A stretch of 64,000 nucleotides of DNA from Hyphomicrobiales bacterium (GTDB lineage: Bacteria; Pseudomonadota; Alphaproteobacteria; Rhizobiales; Rhizobiaceae), in contig JAFKJY010000041.1 of assembly GCA_017305835.1 (NCBI GenBank), forward strand, positions 1 to 64,000, read 5' to 3'. Positions 35,773 through 44,909 of this stretch are shown piece by piece (the stretch's first letter is position 1; each line of letters opens with the position of its first letter). A program made the translations under genes and the position numbers. The notes below the pieces were generated by a model that saw only the letters and a program-made list of their open reading frames with translations, ran no database searches and was not told the origin of the DNA.

Positions 35773-36945
35773 GTGAGCAAGGCTGGTCGACACTTTCTCC
35801 AGATCCCCGGACCCTCGCCGGTCCCGGAACCCGTCCTGGCGGCGACCGCCCGGCAGGTCATCGACCACCGCAGCCCCGAGTTCGGCGAGCTGGGCACGCG
35901 GGTGCTGTCGAAGATAAAGAAGGTCTTCAAGACCGAGCACGACGTCGTCATCTACCCGGCCTCGGGCACCGGCGCGTGGGAAGCCGCGCTCAGCAACGCG
36001 CTGTCGCCCGGCGACAGGATCATGACCTACGAGACCGGCCACTTCGCCTCGTTGTGGGCGAAGCTCGCCCGCAAGATCGGCCTCGATCCGGTGACGGCGG
36101 GCGAGAACTGGCGCGCCGGCGTCGACCCTGACGCCGTCGAGGCGGCGCTGCGCAAGGATACGGATCGCGCCATCAAGGCGGTCTGCGTGGTGCACAACGA
36201 GACGTCGACCGGCTCGACCACGGTGGTCAAGGAAGTGCGCGACGCCATCGACGCCGCCGGCCATCCGGCGCTGCTCATGGTGGACAGCATCTCCGGCCTC
36301 GCCTCGGCCGACCTGCGTATGGACGAATGGGGGATCGACGTCATCGTCGCCGGCTCGCAGAAGGGGCTGATGCTGCCGCCGGGCCTGTCCTTCAACGCCG
36401 TAGGGCCGAAGGCGCTGGCCGCCTCCAAGGCCGCGGGCATCCGCCGTTCCTACTGGGACTGGGGCGAGATGATCGCCTTCAACAAGACCGGCTATTTCCC
36501 CTACACGCCGGCGACAAACCTGCTGTTCGGCCTCGACGCGGCGATCGACATGCTGCTCGAGGAGGGGCTGGAGAACGTGTTTGCCCGCCATGCGCGCATG
36601 GCCGAGGCGACGCGGCGGGCCGTGCAGTCCTGGGGCATGGAGAACCTGTGCGCCTCGCCGCGCCACTTCTCGCCGGTGCTGACCGCGGTGATGATGCCCG
36701 AGGGACACAGCGCCGACGCCTTTCGCAGCAAGGTGCTGGAAAACTTCAACATGTCGCTCGGCTCGGGCCTGTCCAAGGTCGCCGACCGCGTCTTCCGCAT
36801 CGGCCATCTGGGCGAGATCAACGAGCTGACGCTGGTCGCCACGCTGGCGGGCTGCGAGATGGGCTTCGAGCTGGCCGGCGTTCCGCACCAGAAGGGCGGC
36901 GTCGACCAGGCGATGCGCTATCTGGCCGAAACCAGCGCGGCCTGA
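35773..36945 (+). CDS. Class-V aminotransferase, serine/alanine/ureidoglycine-glyoxylate type
   Basis: 390-aa PLP enzyme of the AGXT family. The PLP lysine is in SQKGLMLPPG near residue 200, with MVDSISGLA just before it (Asp contacting the pyridine N). Start GTG 35773 follows CAGGAGA. Family reactions use glyoxylate as amino acceptor; in allantoin catabolism the same family gives (S)-ureidoglycine:glyoxylate aminotransferase (PucG), which would suit the puuD-puuE context. Serine-glyoxylate aminotransferase is the alternative. Likely co-transcribed with the GlcG-like gene that follows. Confidence 0.88.
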   Translation: MSKAGRHFLQIPGPSPVPEPVLAATARQVIDHRSPEFGELGTRVLSKIKKVFKTEHDVVIYPASGTGAWEAALSNALSPGDRIMTYETGHFASLWAKLARKIGLDPVTAGENWRAGVDPDAVEAALRKDTDRAIKAVCVVHNETSTGSTTVVKEVRDAIDAAGHPALLMVDSISGLASADLRMDEWGIDVIVAGSQKGLMLPPGLSFNAVGPKALAASKAAGIRRSYWDWGEMIAFNKTGYFPYTPATNLLFGLDAAIDMLLEEGLENVFARHARMAEATRRAVQSWGMENLCASPRHFSPVLTAVMMPEGHSADAFRSKVLENFNMSLGSGLSKVADRVFRIGHLGEINELTLVATLAGCEMGFELAGVPHQKGGVDQAMRYLAETSAA

Positions 36946-37013
36946 CGCCTTCCGCGACGCTGCCTGCATTCGCCGGCCGGACGGCCGGAACCATCGACAA
37001 TGGAGAGCATGAG

Positions 37014-37412
37014 ATGATCGATACGAAGCTCCTCGAACTCGGCGACGCCCGCGCGGTGGTCGAGGCCGCGAAGAAGGAAGCGGCCGCCAATGGCTGGAAG
37101 ATCAGCGTCTGCGTGGTCGACGCCGGCGGCCACCCGATCCTCTACGAGCGCATGGACGGCGTCGCGCCCGCGACTGCCCGCATCTCCATGGAGAAGGCGC
37201 GGACAGCCGCCATCTTCCGCCTAGCGACGGCCATCATGGAAGACCGGATCCCCGACCGGCTGGGCACGATGGTGCTGCCGGGCGCCGCGCCGCTGAAGGG
37301 AGGCGTTCCGCTGATGGCCGCCGGCCAGGTGGTGGGCGCCGTCGGCATCTCGGGGCTGGCGCCGCAGCAGGACCACCAGGTCGGCGAGGCCGCCGCGGCA
37401 GCGCTGAAATAG
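37014..37412 (+). CDS. GlcG/HbpS (DUF336) family protein
   Basis: 132-aa small protein of the GlcG/HbpS fold: ALELGDA-like start, the WKISVCVVDAGGHPILYERMDG strand and a C-terminal GAVGISG loop. Some family members bind haem, others are catabolic accessory proteins of unknown role. ATG 37014 follows GGAGA by 8 nt. A strong terminator follows. Confidence 0.88.
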   Translation: MIDTKLLELGDARAVVEAAKKEAAANGWKISVCVVDAGGHPILYERMDGVAPATARISMEKARTAAIFRLATAIMEDRIPDRLGTMVLPGAAPLKGGVPLMAAGQVVGAVGISGLAPQQDHQVGEAAAAALK

Positions 37413-37440
37413 GCGGTCCCGACGCGGAAGACGGGCAGGG

Positions 37441-37464
37441 AAGGGCGGCCATGCCGCCCTTTTT
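37441..37464 (+). terminator. Rho-independent terminator (may serve both strands)
   Basis: 9-bp stem AAGGGCGGC with CAT loop followed by a T-run (TTTTT including the stem end). Located between the GlcG-like gene and the convergent IlvD-type gene. The clearest intrinsic terminator in the window. Confidence 0.85.
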
Positions 37465-37492
37465 GTTCATGGCGCGCAGTTGCTTCCGGCAG

Positions 37493-39205
37493 CTAGTCGC
37501 GGGCCGGATCCATCTGCGCGGCGTCCCCCACCACGGCGCCCCGCGACAGCGGCCCGACGGTGGCGCGATAGATCGCCAGCCAGCCGCGCGGCGCCTCGGG
37601 CAGGCGCACGGGCACGGCGGAGCGCCGCGCCATCTCGTCGAGATCGACCAGCAGGTCGACGCTGCGCCGGTCGAGGTCGATGGCGATCTCGTCGCCGTTC
37701 TCGACATAGGCGAGCGGCCCGCCTTCGGCCGCCTCGGGCATGACCTGGCCGATGGTGATGCCGCTGTTCAGCCCCGACAGTTCGCCATCGGTCACAACCG
37801 CGACCTCGCTCGCCAGCTCGGTGCCCTGCAGGGCGGCCATGAAGCTGGCGGCGAAGACGGTGCCGGGTCCGCCCTTCGGGCCCATCATGCGCAACACCAC
37901 GACGTCGCCCTTGCGGACGCGCTCGGCATGGCCCGGCGCCAGCCTCTCGATGGCGTCGGCCTCGTTCTCGAACACCCGCGCCCTGCCGGAGAAGCGGCGG
38001 ATGCGCCTCGGGATGGCGGCGACCTTGACCACGGCGCCGTCCGGCGCCAGCGAGCCGCGGATGATCGCAAGGCCGGGATCCGGCGAGAAGGGGGCCTCCA
38101 GAGTGGCCAGATGCGGCGAGCGGGGAGCCCCGACCTCCCGCAGCAACTCGCCCATCGTCCTGCCGCTCACGGTCATGGCGTCCGGCTCCAGCACGCCCTC
38201 CAGCACCTTGAGCGCGGCGAGGCAGCCGCCGGCCTCGTCGAAATCCTCGATGCGGGTGCCGCCGTTGGGCCGGATGCGGGCGATCAGCGGCACCTGAGCT
38301 GCCGCTGCCTCGACCTCGGCGACGATGTTCAGGTCGAGCCCGGCCTCGCGCGCGGTCGCCGCCAGATGCCGAACCACGTTGACCGAGGCGCCAAGCCCCA
38401 CGGCGACGCGGATGGCGTTGCGGAAGGCGGCCGGGGTGAGGATGTCGCGCGGCCGCAGCTCCTCCTCCACCATCTCCACGATGCGGCGCCCGGCCGCGTC
38501 GCAGATCCCGTCCAGCCGCTCCGAGCCGGCGCGGACCGGCGCGTTGCCGGGCAGGGTCATGCCGAGCGCCTCGGCCAGTACGTGCATGGAGTTGGCGGTG
38601 GCGAGGCCGGCGCATACGCCCGGCCCGGTGATCGCCACGCGGCTCATCTCGGTGAGCTGCGCGAGGTCGATCTCGCCGGCCTTGTAGCTGCCGACGGAAT
38701 TGTACAGCGTCTCGATGTCGACGGACTTGCCGCCGCAGCTTCCGCCGAGCTGGTAGCCGCAGGTCACCACGATCGACGGGACGTCGAGGCGCGCGGCCGC
38801 CATCAGGTGGGCCGGCGTTGTCTTGTCGCAGGAGGACAACAGCACCATGCCGTCGAGCTCGGCGCCCTCGATCTGCACCTCGACGTCGAACGACATCAGG
38901 TCGCGCGTCGGCATGAGGTAGCGCCCTTGCCGGCCGGCACTGGTGACGAAGTCGGACGAGGCGGCGGTGCGGATCTCGAAGGGCAGGCCGCCCGCCGTGC
39001 GGATGGCGGCCTCGACGCGTGCGGCGAGCCTGTCGAGATGCTGGTAGCAGACCGACAGCCGGCTCGACGTGTTGACGATGGCGATCTTCGGCTTGGCGAA
39101 ATCCTCCTCGCTTATGCCCATCGCGATCCACTGGGCGCGGCGCACGGCCCAGCGCGTGCTGCCCGGCTCGAAATTGCTGCGCAACGGCCGCCTTGTCCTA
39201 GTCAT
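37493..39205 (-). CDS. IlvD/Edd-family dehydratase
   Basis: 570-aa Fe-S dehydratase. Likely cluster ligands are Cys53 (SVCYQHL), Cys126 (SSCDKTTPAH) and Cys198 (GPGVCAGLATANSM), the three expected for the [2Fe-2S] group of IlvD and sugar-acid dehydratases. The C-terminal TDGELSGLNSG region is where family members have the catalytic Ser. The gene overlaps the FAD oxidoreductase by 8 nt, and a 2-hydroxyacid dehydrogenase is encoded nearby, so a sugar acid or dihydroxy acid is a more likely substrate than the branched-chain amino-acid intermediate. Start ATG 39205. Confidence 0.9.
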   Translation of the reverse strand: MTRTRRPLRSNFEPGSTRWAVRRAQWIAMGISEEDFAKPKIAIVNTSSRLSVCYQHLDRLAARVEAAIRTAGGLPFEIRTAASSDFVTSAGRQGRYLMPTRDLMSFDVEVQIEGAELDGMVLLSSCDKTTPAHLMAAARLDVPSIVVTCGYQLGGSCGGKSVDIETLYNSVGSYKAGEIDLAQLTEMSRVAITGPGVCAGLATANSMHVLAEALGMTLPGNAPVRAGSERLDGICDAAGRRIVEMVEEELRPRDILTPAAFRNAIRVAVGLGASVNVVRHLAATAREAGLDLNIVAEVEAAAAQVPLIARIRPNGGTRIEDFDEAGGCLAALKVLEGVLEPDAMTVSGRTMGELLREVGAPRSPHLATLEAPFSPDPGLAIIRGSLAPDGAVVKVAAIPRRIRRFSGRARVFENEADAIERLAPGHAERVRKGDVVVLRMMGPKGGPGTVFAASFMAALQGTELASEVAVVTDGELSGLNSGITIGQVMPEAAEGGPLAYVENGDEIAIDLDRRSVDLLVDLDEMARRSAVPVRLPEAPRGWLAIYRATVGPLSRGAVVGDAAQMDPARD

Positions 39206-40532
39206 CGAGCCGCGCTCCCATTGCGTTGAGGCCGGCCCTGATGCGCGACCCGTCGATTGCGTGAGGGGAAATGGCCTCGTTCGCCGCGATCGACGCGGCG
39301 TGGCCGATGGCCTGGCCGTAGGAGAAGCACTGCGCGGTGACGCGCGCCGAGGCCACCGCCTCGTGCTCGGCCGACAGGCAGCGGCCGGCGAACAGCAGCC
39401 CGTCGCCCCGCGCGGGCACGAAGCACCAGTACGGTACCTCGTAGAAATCGTCGAGCAGCCAGTGCACGCGCGGCTTTTCGCCGGCGTGCAGCTCGATCGG
39501 CCAGGGCGAGCGGGCTATCCCGTCGGCGAACTTCGCGCCGGCCAGCACGTCCGCGTTGGCGAGCACGTAGCGCCCGAGCCCCTGCCGCGTCTGGCGCACG
39601 CCGACCTGCACGCCGGTGTCGTTGACGAAGCTGTCTTCGCAGCCGGCGACATGGTCGCGGAAGAAGCGGGCATATTCGCGCACCTGACGGCGGCCGAGGA
39701 TCTCCGCCTCGGTGAAGTCGCGCGCATAGAGCGTGTTGAGCGCGCGGCCGTCCGAGCCGATAACGCGCGTGCAGTTGCACAGCAGCTCGTTCGGCCGCGT
39801 CGTCGGAAACAGCCAGATCTTCGTGCGCGGCAGCTCGTAGCGGCCCGCGCGGTTCTCGGCGGCGATGAGCTCGGTGATCTCGGCCGGCATGATCGTGTCG
39901 TCGCCATAGGTGGCAAACAGGCGCCGGGTATCGACGCCCATCAGCCGGAAGATCATGGTGGGGTTCTGCACCTGGCCGTCGGCGCCGACGAAGCCCGGCA
40001 GGCCGGCCATCGCCACGACGTCGGCATCGCCGCTCGCGTCGATCGTGACGGCCGCGCGCAGCGCCAGCGTGGCTTCCTTGTTGTAGGCCCGGACGCCGAG
40101 CACGCGGTCCCCGTCGAGGATCACGCCCGTGACCGTCGTGTGGAACAGAATCTCGACGCCTGCATCGGCCAGCAGCGTGTCCGCGGCCTCGCGCCAGACC
40201 AGCGGGTCGTGGACGCGCGTGAAGGTCTTGCCGTAGCGGACCGGAGCGGCGAGCCCGCCGCGCCGTTCCATCTCGAAGATGAACTCGTCGACGAAGCCGT
40301 GGACGACCTGCTTCGGCGCCGCGCCGGCATCGTCGGTTGCCTCGTAGAGGCCGCAGATCGTGCCGGAGAGCCCGGCGACCGCGCCGCCGCCGCAGAAGCC
40401 GTAGCGTTCCAAGAGGCCGACGCTCAGGCCCGCCCGCGCGGCCGTCACCGCCGCGGCGACCCCTGCGGCTCCGCCGCCGACGACCAGCACGTCGAAGTCG
40501 CGCTCGATCGTCCCGCGCGCATCGCCAGCCAT
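39198..40532 (-). CDS. FAD-dependent oxidoreductase
   Basis: 444-aa flavoprotein. Dinucleotide motif VLVVGGGAAGVAAAVTAARAG at residues 15-35 with ERYGFCGG following; a C-terminal GLLFAGRCLSAEHEAVASARV block closes the FAD site, as in the FAD_oxidored family that includes putative dehydrogenases of catabolic clusters. First gene of a leftward operon with the IlvD-type dehydratase; a 26-bp operator lies in the gap before the divergent GntR gene. Substrate unknown. Confidence 0.9.
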   Translation of the reverse strand: MAGDARGTIERDFDVLVVGGGAAGVAAAVTAARAGLSVGLLERYGFCGGGAVAGLSGTICGLYEATDDAGAAPKQVVHGFVDEFIFEMERRGGLAAPVRYGKTFTRVHDPLVWREAADTLLADAGVEILFHTTVTGVILDGDRVLGVRAYNKEATLALRAAVTIDASGDADVVAMAGLPGFVGADGQVQNPTMIFRLMGVDTRRLFATYGDDTIMPAEITELIAAENRAGRYELPRTKIWLFPTTRPNELLCNCTRVIGSDGRALNTLYARDFTEAEILGRRQVREYARFFRDHVAGCEDSFVNDTGVQVGVRQTRQGLGRYVLANADVLAGAKFADGIARSPWPIELHAGEKPRVHWLLDDFYEVPYWCFVPARGDGLLFAGRCLSAEHEAVASARVTAQCFSYGQAIGHAASIAANEAISPHAIDGSRIRAGLNAMGARLDD

Positions 40533-40565
40533 GTCCCCATCCTTCTTCCGGGAAAGCTGCTCTAG

Positions 40566-40591
40566 ACGACAGCTAATATGTTAGTAGTCGT
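40566..40591. promoter_or_regulatory. Operator for the adjacent GntR regulator (26-bp inverted repeat)
   Basis: Arms ACGAC and GTCGT outside CTAA and TTAG, centre TATG, one 2-bp mismatched step. It begins 33 nt upstream of the FAD oxidoreductase start, between the divergent genes, exactly where FCD regulators usually bind. Confidence 0.7.
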
Positions 40592-40702
40592 TTGAAGGCA
40601 AGGTCATTGAGGAAGGCAGGACCGGGCGTTATGACGGCAGCGCGAACGCGGGTCTCCAGCTCTGGTGCGAGCCGCATCGCGTCGGCCATATCGGGGAGCC
40701 GC

Positions 40703-41413
40703 ATGCCGGAGAGGCGCAAGGTGAAGGATGGCGGGTCTTCGGCGATGCCGCCGGTGGTGCGAGGTCGCCGCGGCGAGGCTCCGCTTTCGGAGCAGGCCTA
40801 TCAATCCATCGAGGAGAAGATCGTCGTCGGTGAGCTTCCGGCCGGCAGCGTCCTGTCGGAGGCCGGGCTCGCGGAGCTGCTCGGCATGGGCCGGACCCCC
40901 ATTCGCGAGGCCCTGCAGCGCCTGTCGGCGGAGGGCCTTGTCCAGATCCTGCCTCAGCGGGGTGTCCTTGTCTCCGACGTCACGGTCGACGACTACATGA
41001 AGCTGATGGAGGCGCGCCGCCCGCTCGACGTCCTGGTCGCGGATCTCGCATCGTCCCGCGCGTTGGACGGGCAGAGGGCGCGCATTTCCGAGATCGCGAC
41101 GCTGTTCGAGGCGGCGCGGGGCGCGGCCGACGAAAGGCTGTTCATGCAGGTCGACCGCGAATTCAACGGCCTGCTCTGCGACGCCGCGGGCAATGCCTAT
41201 GTGGCGCGGATGTCGGGCCTGCTGCAGGGCCAGTCGCGCCGCTTCTACTTCAGGCATCATCGGCGCGCCGAATTCGGCGAGACGGCGGGCCTGCACGCCG
41301 AACTGGCGAAGGCCGTCGCGGCCGGCTCGCCTGAGCGGGCGAGGCAGGCTGCCGAAGCGATCATCGCGTTCAACATCCGGCTGGCGCACGACGTGCTGCG
41401 CGACCGCAGATGA
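40703..41413 (+). CDS. GntR-family transcriptional regulator, FCD type
   Basis: 236 aa. Winged helix about residues 20-85 (PLSEQAYQSIEEKIVVGELPAGSVLSEAGLAELLGMGRTPIREALQRLSAEGLV) then an FCD domain with VDREFNGLLCDAAGN and a late GLHAELAKAV segment carrying His and Glu metal-site residues. ATG 40703 is chosen for GGGGAG upstream; the frame is open to 40592 with other starts (40631, 40745). Divergent from the FAD/IlvD operon with a 26-bp palindrome between, and upstream of the large 2-hydroxyacid dehydrogenase, so it likely controls both sides. Confidence 0.9.
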   Translation: MPERRKVKDGGSSAMPPVVRGRRGEAPLSEQAYQSIEEKIVVGELPAGSVLSEAGLAELLGMGRTPIREALQRLSAEGLVQILPQRGVLVSDVTVDDYMKLMEARRPLDVLVADLASSRALDGQRARISEIATLFEAARGAADERLFMQVDREFNGLLCDAAGNAYVARMSGLLQGQSRRFYFRHHRRAEFGETAGLHAELAKAVAAGSPERARQAAEAIIAFNIRLAHDVLRDRR

Positions 41414-41461
41414 GCCGGGCGACCGACATGCGCCGGCAGCACGGCAATCGACGAGGCGGCG

Positions 41462-44386
41462 ATGGGTGAGGCTGCGATCGGCATCGGCACGCGCCATGTC
41501 GGGCTGGAGCGCCGGCTGGCGCGCGACATGCGGGGCGAGGTCAGGTTCGACGCGCTGACGCGCGGCCTCTACGCCACCGATGCGTCCATCTACCAGATAT
41601 TCCCGGTCGGCGTCGCCTTCCCGCGCGACGTGGCCGACATCCAGGCCGCGCTCGCAGCCGCGACGGAGTTCGGCGTGCCGGTCATCGCGCGGGGCGCCGG
41701 CACCTCGCAGAACGGCCAGCCGATCGGCGCCGGGCTGGTGCTCGACATGAGCCGCCATTTCGGCGGCATCGTCGCCTTCGATCCGAAGGCCGAGACAGTG
41801 GTCGTGCATCCCGGCACCGTGCTCGAACAGTTGAACGCCGCCATGCGCCGGGAAGGCCTGTTCTTTCCGGTCGAGCCTTCGACCGCCAGCCGCTGCACGC
41901 TGGGCGGCATGGCCGGCAACAACTCGTCGGGCGCGCGCTCGCTGCGCTACGGCAAGATGGTCGACAACGTGCTCGCCCTCGACGCCGTCGACGCCGAGGG
42001 CCAGGCTTTTCGTCTCGGGCGCACGCTGGGTGAATCGTCTCTGGGCGGCCGCGTCGCCGGCGTGCTGGACGAGCTGCTCGGGCTCGCCCGCGCCGAGGCC
42101 GGCGAGATCGAGCGGACCTTTCCGAAGGTCCAGCGCCGCGTCGGCGGCTACAATCTGGACGAGCTGATCCGTAGCCCCGCCAATCCGGCCGGACTGCTGG
42201 TCGGTTCGGAAGGCACGCTTTCCATCACCACGGAGCTGACGCTGAAGCTGGCGCGGCTGCCGGCGCGGCGCGTGATGGGCGTATGTCATTTTCCGAGCTT
42301 CCGCTCGGCGATGGAGGCGACTGCCGCCATCGTCGCGCTCGGGCCGACGGCGGTCGAGCTGGTCGACAACAACATCCTCACCCTCGGCAGGGACATCCCG
42401 CTGTTTCGCGATACGCTCGCCACGATCACGCGCGGCACGCCGGACTGCCTGCTGCTGGTGGAGTTCGCCGGGGCGGAGGAAGCGGCGCTCGCCGCCGACC
42501 TCAGGCGGCTGGACGAATGCATGGCCGATCTCGGCTTCGCCGACGCCGTGGTCGAGGTGACCCGGCCCGACCGGCAGAAGCTCGTCTGGGACGTGCGGGA
42601 GGCCTGCCTCAACATCATGATGTCGATGCGCGGCGACCGCAAGCCGGTCTCCTTCATCGAGGACTGCGCGGTCCCGCTCGAGCACCTGGCCGACTACACG
42701 GATGCGATGACGGAGCTGTTCGGGCGCAACGGCACGCGCGGCACGTGGTACGCGCATGCCTCCGTCGGCTGCCTCCACGTCCGCCCGATCCTCGACATGA
42801 AGGACGCCGCCGACGTCCGCACCATGCGCGTCCTCGCCGAGGCCGCCTGCGACCTGGTCAGGCGGTTCAAGGGCTCGTTCTCGGGCGAGCACGGCGACGG
42901 TATCTCGCGGTCCGAGTTCATCGCGCCGATGTTCGGAGCGCGCATGGCGCGGGCCTTCGAGGCGGTGAAGCAGGGCTTCGACCCGCACGGCCGGCTCAAT
43001 CCCGGCAAGATCGTCCGGCCCTACAGGATGGACGACCGCTCGCTCATGCGGTTCGGCCCCACCTACCGCGCGACCGAGCCCGCGCGGCCCGCCCTCGACT
43101 GGTTGGGCTGGGGCGGCTTCGGCGGCGCGGTCGAGATGTGCAACAACAACGGCACCTGCCGCAAGCTTTCGGGCGGGACCATGTGCCCGTCCTACCGCGT
43201 CACGAAGGACGAGCGGCACGTCACGCGCGGGCGGGCCAACGCGCTGCGCCTCGCCATGTCGGGCCAACTCGGGCCGGACGCCTTCACCTCCGCCGAGCTG
43301 AAGGCCACGCTCGACCTCTGTGTCTCCTGCAAGGGCTGCCGGCGCGAGTGCCCGACCGGCGTCGACATGGCCCGGCTCAAGATCGAGTTCCTGCACCAAT
43401 ATCACGGGCGGCACGGGCTGAAGCTGCGTGAGCGGCTGGTCGCCTACCTGCCGCGCTATGCGGATGCCGCGAGCCGCCTCGCGCCGCTCATGAACCTGCG
43501 CGACCGGCTGCCTTTCGCAGCGCGGCTGTCGGAGCGGCTGCTGGGCTTCAGCGCGCGCCGCAGCCTGCCGGTCTGGGGCCGGGCGTGGCGCGCGGCTGCC
43601 GGCCCGGCGTCGCCCGGGGCGGTGGCCGGCGACGGCCGCGACGTCGTGTTGTTCGCAGACACGTTCAGCCGTCATTTCGAGGCGGACAACCTCGATGCCG
43701 CCGTGCGTGTGCTGGTTGCCGCCGGCTACCGGGTCCACCACGTCCGGGCGGCCGGCGAGCGGCGCGGGCTGTGCTGCGGCCGCACCTTCCTGTCCGCCGG
43801 CATGGTCGAGGAGGCGCGCAGGGAGGCGGAGCGGACCGCCGCGGCGCTGCTTCCCTATGTGCGCGCCGGCGCCCGCGTCGTCGGGCTGGAGCCGTCATGC
43901 CTCCTCACCCTCCGCGACGAATACGAAAGCCTGCTGCCTGCCGCGGACTTCGAGGCGCTGTCGGAGGCGAGCCTGCTGTTCGAGGAACTGCTCGGGGCCG
44001 ATCCCGGCCGCGTCGTGGAGGCGCTGGGCATCCCGGATCAGGGCGGCAGGGTCGCCCATGTCCACGGCCATTGCCACCAGAAGGCCATGGACGCGCTGTC
44101 GCCGCTGGAACGGCTTCTGGGAGCGATCCCCGGGCTGGAGGTGCGCACGATCGAATCGAGCTGCTGCGGCATGGCGGGCGCCTTCGGCTACGGCGCCGAG
44201 ACCATCGACGTTTCGATGGCGATGGGGGAGCTGTCGCTGCTGCCCGCGATCCGCAAGGCCGGTCGCGACGACATCGTGGTCGCCAACGGCACGAGCTGCC
44301 GCCACCAGATCCATGACGGCGCGAGCCGGGAGGCCGTGCATGTCGCCAGGGTGCTGGACAGCCTGATGCCGCCGGCCGCCGCTTGA
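41462..44386 (+). CDS. FAD-linked, Fe-S 2-hydroxyacid (D-lactate/glycolate type) dehydrogenase
   Basis: 974-aa fusion of the GlcD, Fe-S and CCG domains. FAD_binding_4 about residues 45-185 (VIARGAGTSQNGQ and GGMAGNNSSGARSLRYG), FAD-oxidase C-terminal domain about 260-520, ferredoxin part with CVSCKGCRRECP near 620 and an earlier Cys group (CNNNGTC ... MCP) near 560, then two CCG domains (GLCCGRTF and SSCCGMAG). Such fused enzymes oxidise D-2-hydroxyacids and pass electrons to the membrane quinone pool. The length agrees with fused family members (about 950-1000). ATG 41462 follows GAGGCG. Downstream of the GntR gene on the same strand. Confidence 0.93.
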   Translation: MGEAAIGIGTRHVGLERRLARDMRGEVRFDALTRGLYATDASIYQIFPVGVAFPRDVADIQAALAAATEFGVPVIARGAGTSQNGQPIGAGLVLDMSRHFGGIVAFDPKAETVVVHPGTVLEQLNAAMRREGLFFPVEPSTASRCTLGGMAGNNSSGARSLRYGKMVDNVLALDAVDAEGQAFRLGRTLGESSLGGRVAGVLDELLGLARAEAGEIERTFPKVQRRVGGYNLDELIRSPANPAGLLVGSEGTLSITTELTLKLARLPARRVMGVCHFPSFRSAMEATAAIVALGPTAVELVDNNILTLGRDIPLFRDTLATITRGTPDCLLLVEFAGAEEAALAADLRRLDECMADLGFADAVVEVTRPDRQKLVWDVREACLNIMMSMRGDRKPVSFIEDCAVPLEHLADYTDAMTELFGRNGTRGTWYAHASVGCLHVRPILDMKDAADVRTMRVLAEAACDLVRRFKGSFSGEHGDGISRSEFIAPMFGARMARAFEAVKQGFDPHGRLNPGKIVRPYRMDDRSLMRFGPTYRATEPARPALDWLGWGGFGGAVEMCNNNGTCRKLSGGTMCPSYRVTKDERHVTRGRANALRLAMSGQLGPDAFTSAELKATLDLCVSCKGCRRECPTGVDMARLKIEFLHQYHGRHGLKLRERLVAYLPRYADAASRLAPLMNLRDRLPFAARLSERLLGFSARRSLPVWGRAWRAAAGPASPGAVAGDGRDVVLFADTFSRHFEADNLDAAVRVLVAAGYRVHHVRAAGERRGLCCGRTFLSAGMVEEARREAERTAAALLPYVRAGARVVGLEPSCLLTLRDEYESLLPAADFEALSEASLLFEELLGADPGRVVEALGIPDQGGRVAHVHGHCHQKAMDALSPLERLLGAIPGLEVRTIESSCCGMAGAFGYGAETIDVSMAMGELSLLPAIRKAGRDDIVVANGTSCRHQIHDGASREAVHVARVLDSLMPPAAA

Positions 44387-44539
44387 ACCTTCGCCTTCGC
44401 CGCTGCGATCAAAAAGGCAACACACCGCAGCCTATACGGTGCTTTCCCTGCACCACGCCGCCGATAATATCGCCTCCAGCCTCCCGGGGCATGAAGGAAG
44501 CCGGTCCGGGAACCCCATCATCGACGTTTGGAGAATGCG

Positions 44540-44884
44540 ATGCGCGGCAACGCAGTGGCAACCGACCTTGCCGGTCACCCGGAGAACCTCCTGCTGAAGG
44601 TGAGTTTCGAGGTCGGGCCTTCGATCGTCGGCAACGGGGCCGCCTCGCTGGCCGAAATCAGGTCCAAGCTCGTCAAGGAACTGGAGAACGTCAGCCAGGA
44701 CCGTTTCCTGCAACTGGCGCTGACCTTCATCGTCGACGAGATCGACTACACGCTCGGCCGTCCGGGCGGCGCGGCGGTCCGCTTCCCGCGTGTCGTGTCG
44801 GCGTCGTGGGACTGCAGCGCCCCCGACGCCTCGACCCGCATCTACTATCCGCCCTTCGACGAGGCGACCGAGATCGCTCTCTGA
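44540..44884 (+). CDS. Hypothetical protein, 114 aa
   Basis: I do not recognise this protein. ATG 44540 has GGAG 6 nt upstream. No signal peptide or membrane helix. It is acidic, with SFEVGPSIVGNGAASLAEIRSKLVKELENVSQDRFLQLALTFIVDEIDYTLG in the middle and aromatic-rich C-terminus ending YYPPFDEATEIAL. Codon use matches its neighbours. It converges on the ATPase gene of the next importer (26-nt gap) and follows the 2-hydroxyacid dehydrogenase after 153 nt. Could be an accessory of either. Function not assigned. Confidence 0.7.
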   Translation: MRGNAVATDLAGHPENLLLKVSFEVGPSIVGNGAASLAEIRSKLVKELENVSQDRFLQLALTFIVDEIDYTLGRPGGAAVRFPRVVSASWDCSAPDASTRIYYPPFDEATEIAL

Positions 44885-44909
44885 GCCCGGCGGTCGCGCC
44901 GGCCACCCC

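Noticed and set aside
37493..39205. Biosynthetic dihydroxyacid dehydratase (ilvD)
   Set aside because: Overlaps an FAD oxidoreductase in a GntR-controlled catabolic unit and differs from IlvD in the motif around the cluster cysteines; kept as IlvD/Edd family only.
40604..43741. 1045-codon open frame on the - strand
   Set aside because: Antisense to the GntR and 2-hydroxyacid dehydrogenase genes, no recognisable domain and biased composition.
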